Positions 63,914 through 64,000 of a stretch of DNA of 64,000 nucleotides are shown here, in pieces. Position numbers and translations under genes: made by a program. Origin of the DNA: Pectobacterium brasiliense (lineage in GTDB: Bacteria; Pseudomonadota; Gammaproteobacteria; Enterobacterales; Enterobacteriaceae); NCBI RefSeq assembly GCF_013449685.1, contig NZ_JACDSF010000008.1, positions 146,039-210,038 of the forward strand. The letters are read 5' to 3'. The notes below the pieces were generated by a model. That model saw nothing but the letters and a program-made list of their open reading frames with translations, was not told where the DNA came from and made no database searches. Numbering within the stretch: the stretch's first letter is position 1; each line of letters begins with the position of its first letter.

Positions 63914-64000
63914 ATGTTGATTCGCAAGAATAACCTGCAAAAAAGTGAAGCAGGAAAAAGCACGCCTCAGCCTGCGCCTGCTGCCAATGTGGCAGAACTG
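63914..64000 (+). CDS. tadA: Start of tadA/cpaF secretion ATPase (cut by window edge)
   Basis: Twenty-nine codons from ATG 63914, with AGG just upstream, remain open to the window end. The polar, Pro/Ala-rich N-terminus is uninformative by itself; the assignment rests on position, since tadA follows tadZ in Tad loci. The ATPase would power pilus assembly. Confidence 0.65.
   Translation, partial: MLIRKNNLQKSEAGKSTPQPAPAANVAEL

Overview
The window fits a soft-rot enterobacterium of the Pectobacterium type. The core genes are close relatives of E. coli K-12 genes (gcvTHP, ygfZ, sdhE-ygfX, rlmF, fldB, yhjE, xerD-dsbC-recJ-prfB-lysS, ghxP-yjcE). They are combined with traits common in soft-rot bacteria: an Flp/Tad pilus locus led by its own two-component system, a plant-sugar alpha-galactosidase, and a P4-type island in a tRNA-Gly gene. 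The species is an inference; no rRNA or marker comparison was possible.

Layout. 1-2340: tRNA-Leu(CAG), a small Fur-box gene, the scar of a lost 2,3-butanediol locus (LysR and acetolactate synthase 3' ends) and fucO. 2341-7632: gcvTHP glycine cleavage operon, interrupted by an ERIC repeat and a strong terminator. 7747-9334: an AT-rich methyltransferase/RhtB-exporter pair that looks acquired. 9779-15000: a five-gene operon behind a three-unit Pho box, with ABC permeases, a GpdQ-type phosphodiesterase, ATPase and binding protein; this is a glycerophosphodiester scavenging system. 15046-18404: GH36 alpha-galactosidase with twin LacI-type operators and a LacI regulator. 18459-33595: housekeeping block, including prfB with its programmed +1 frameshift, then an AraC regulator and a LysE exporter.

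33677-48293: an intact tRNA-Gly(CCC) followed by a 14.5-kb integrated element bounded by a 25-bp direct repeat of the tRNA 3' end. It carries a P4-type integrase, AlpA, an Icd-like protein, small overlapping genes, a primase-helicase and an iteron field just downstream that looks like its origin. It also has an Xre-ImmA/IrrE peptidase cassette, a possible P2/P4 cos site, a ribbon-helix-helix gene, a Psu-like gene and two Ogr/Delta zinc-finger genes. A second cargo block and a second integrase, broken by one amber codon, lie at its right end. Immediately outside the right repeat lies a decayed third integrase start, so the site has accreted islands. A RES-domain gene follows.

49084-55780: DUF1176 protein, LpxP-like acyltransferase, a transcript with two tiny ORFs under a promoter with CRP-like sites, a second ERIC copy, ghxP and yjcE. 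55930-64000: Fur-like box, OmpR-type regulator and histidine kinase, then flp, prepilin peptidase, rcpC/cpaB, secretin, rcpB/cpaD, tadZ and the first 29 codons of tadA; the Tad locus runs off the right edge.

Most striking for novelty: the island's iteron origin, its repeated GTGTAATACAC operator network, the Xre-ImmA cassette with a 34-bp operator repeat, the overlapping 55/149-aa gene pair, the methyltransferase-exporter pair, the twin small-ORF transcript, and an unassigned 70-bp structured repeat present twice.
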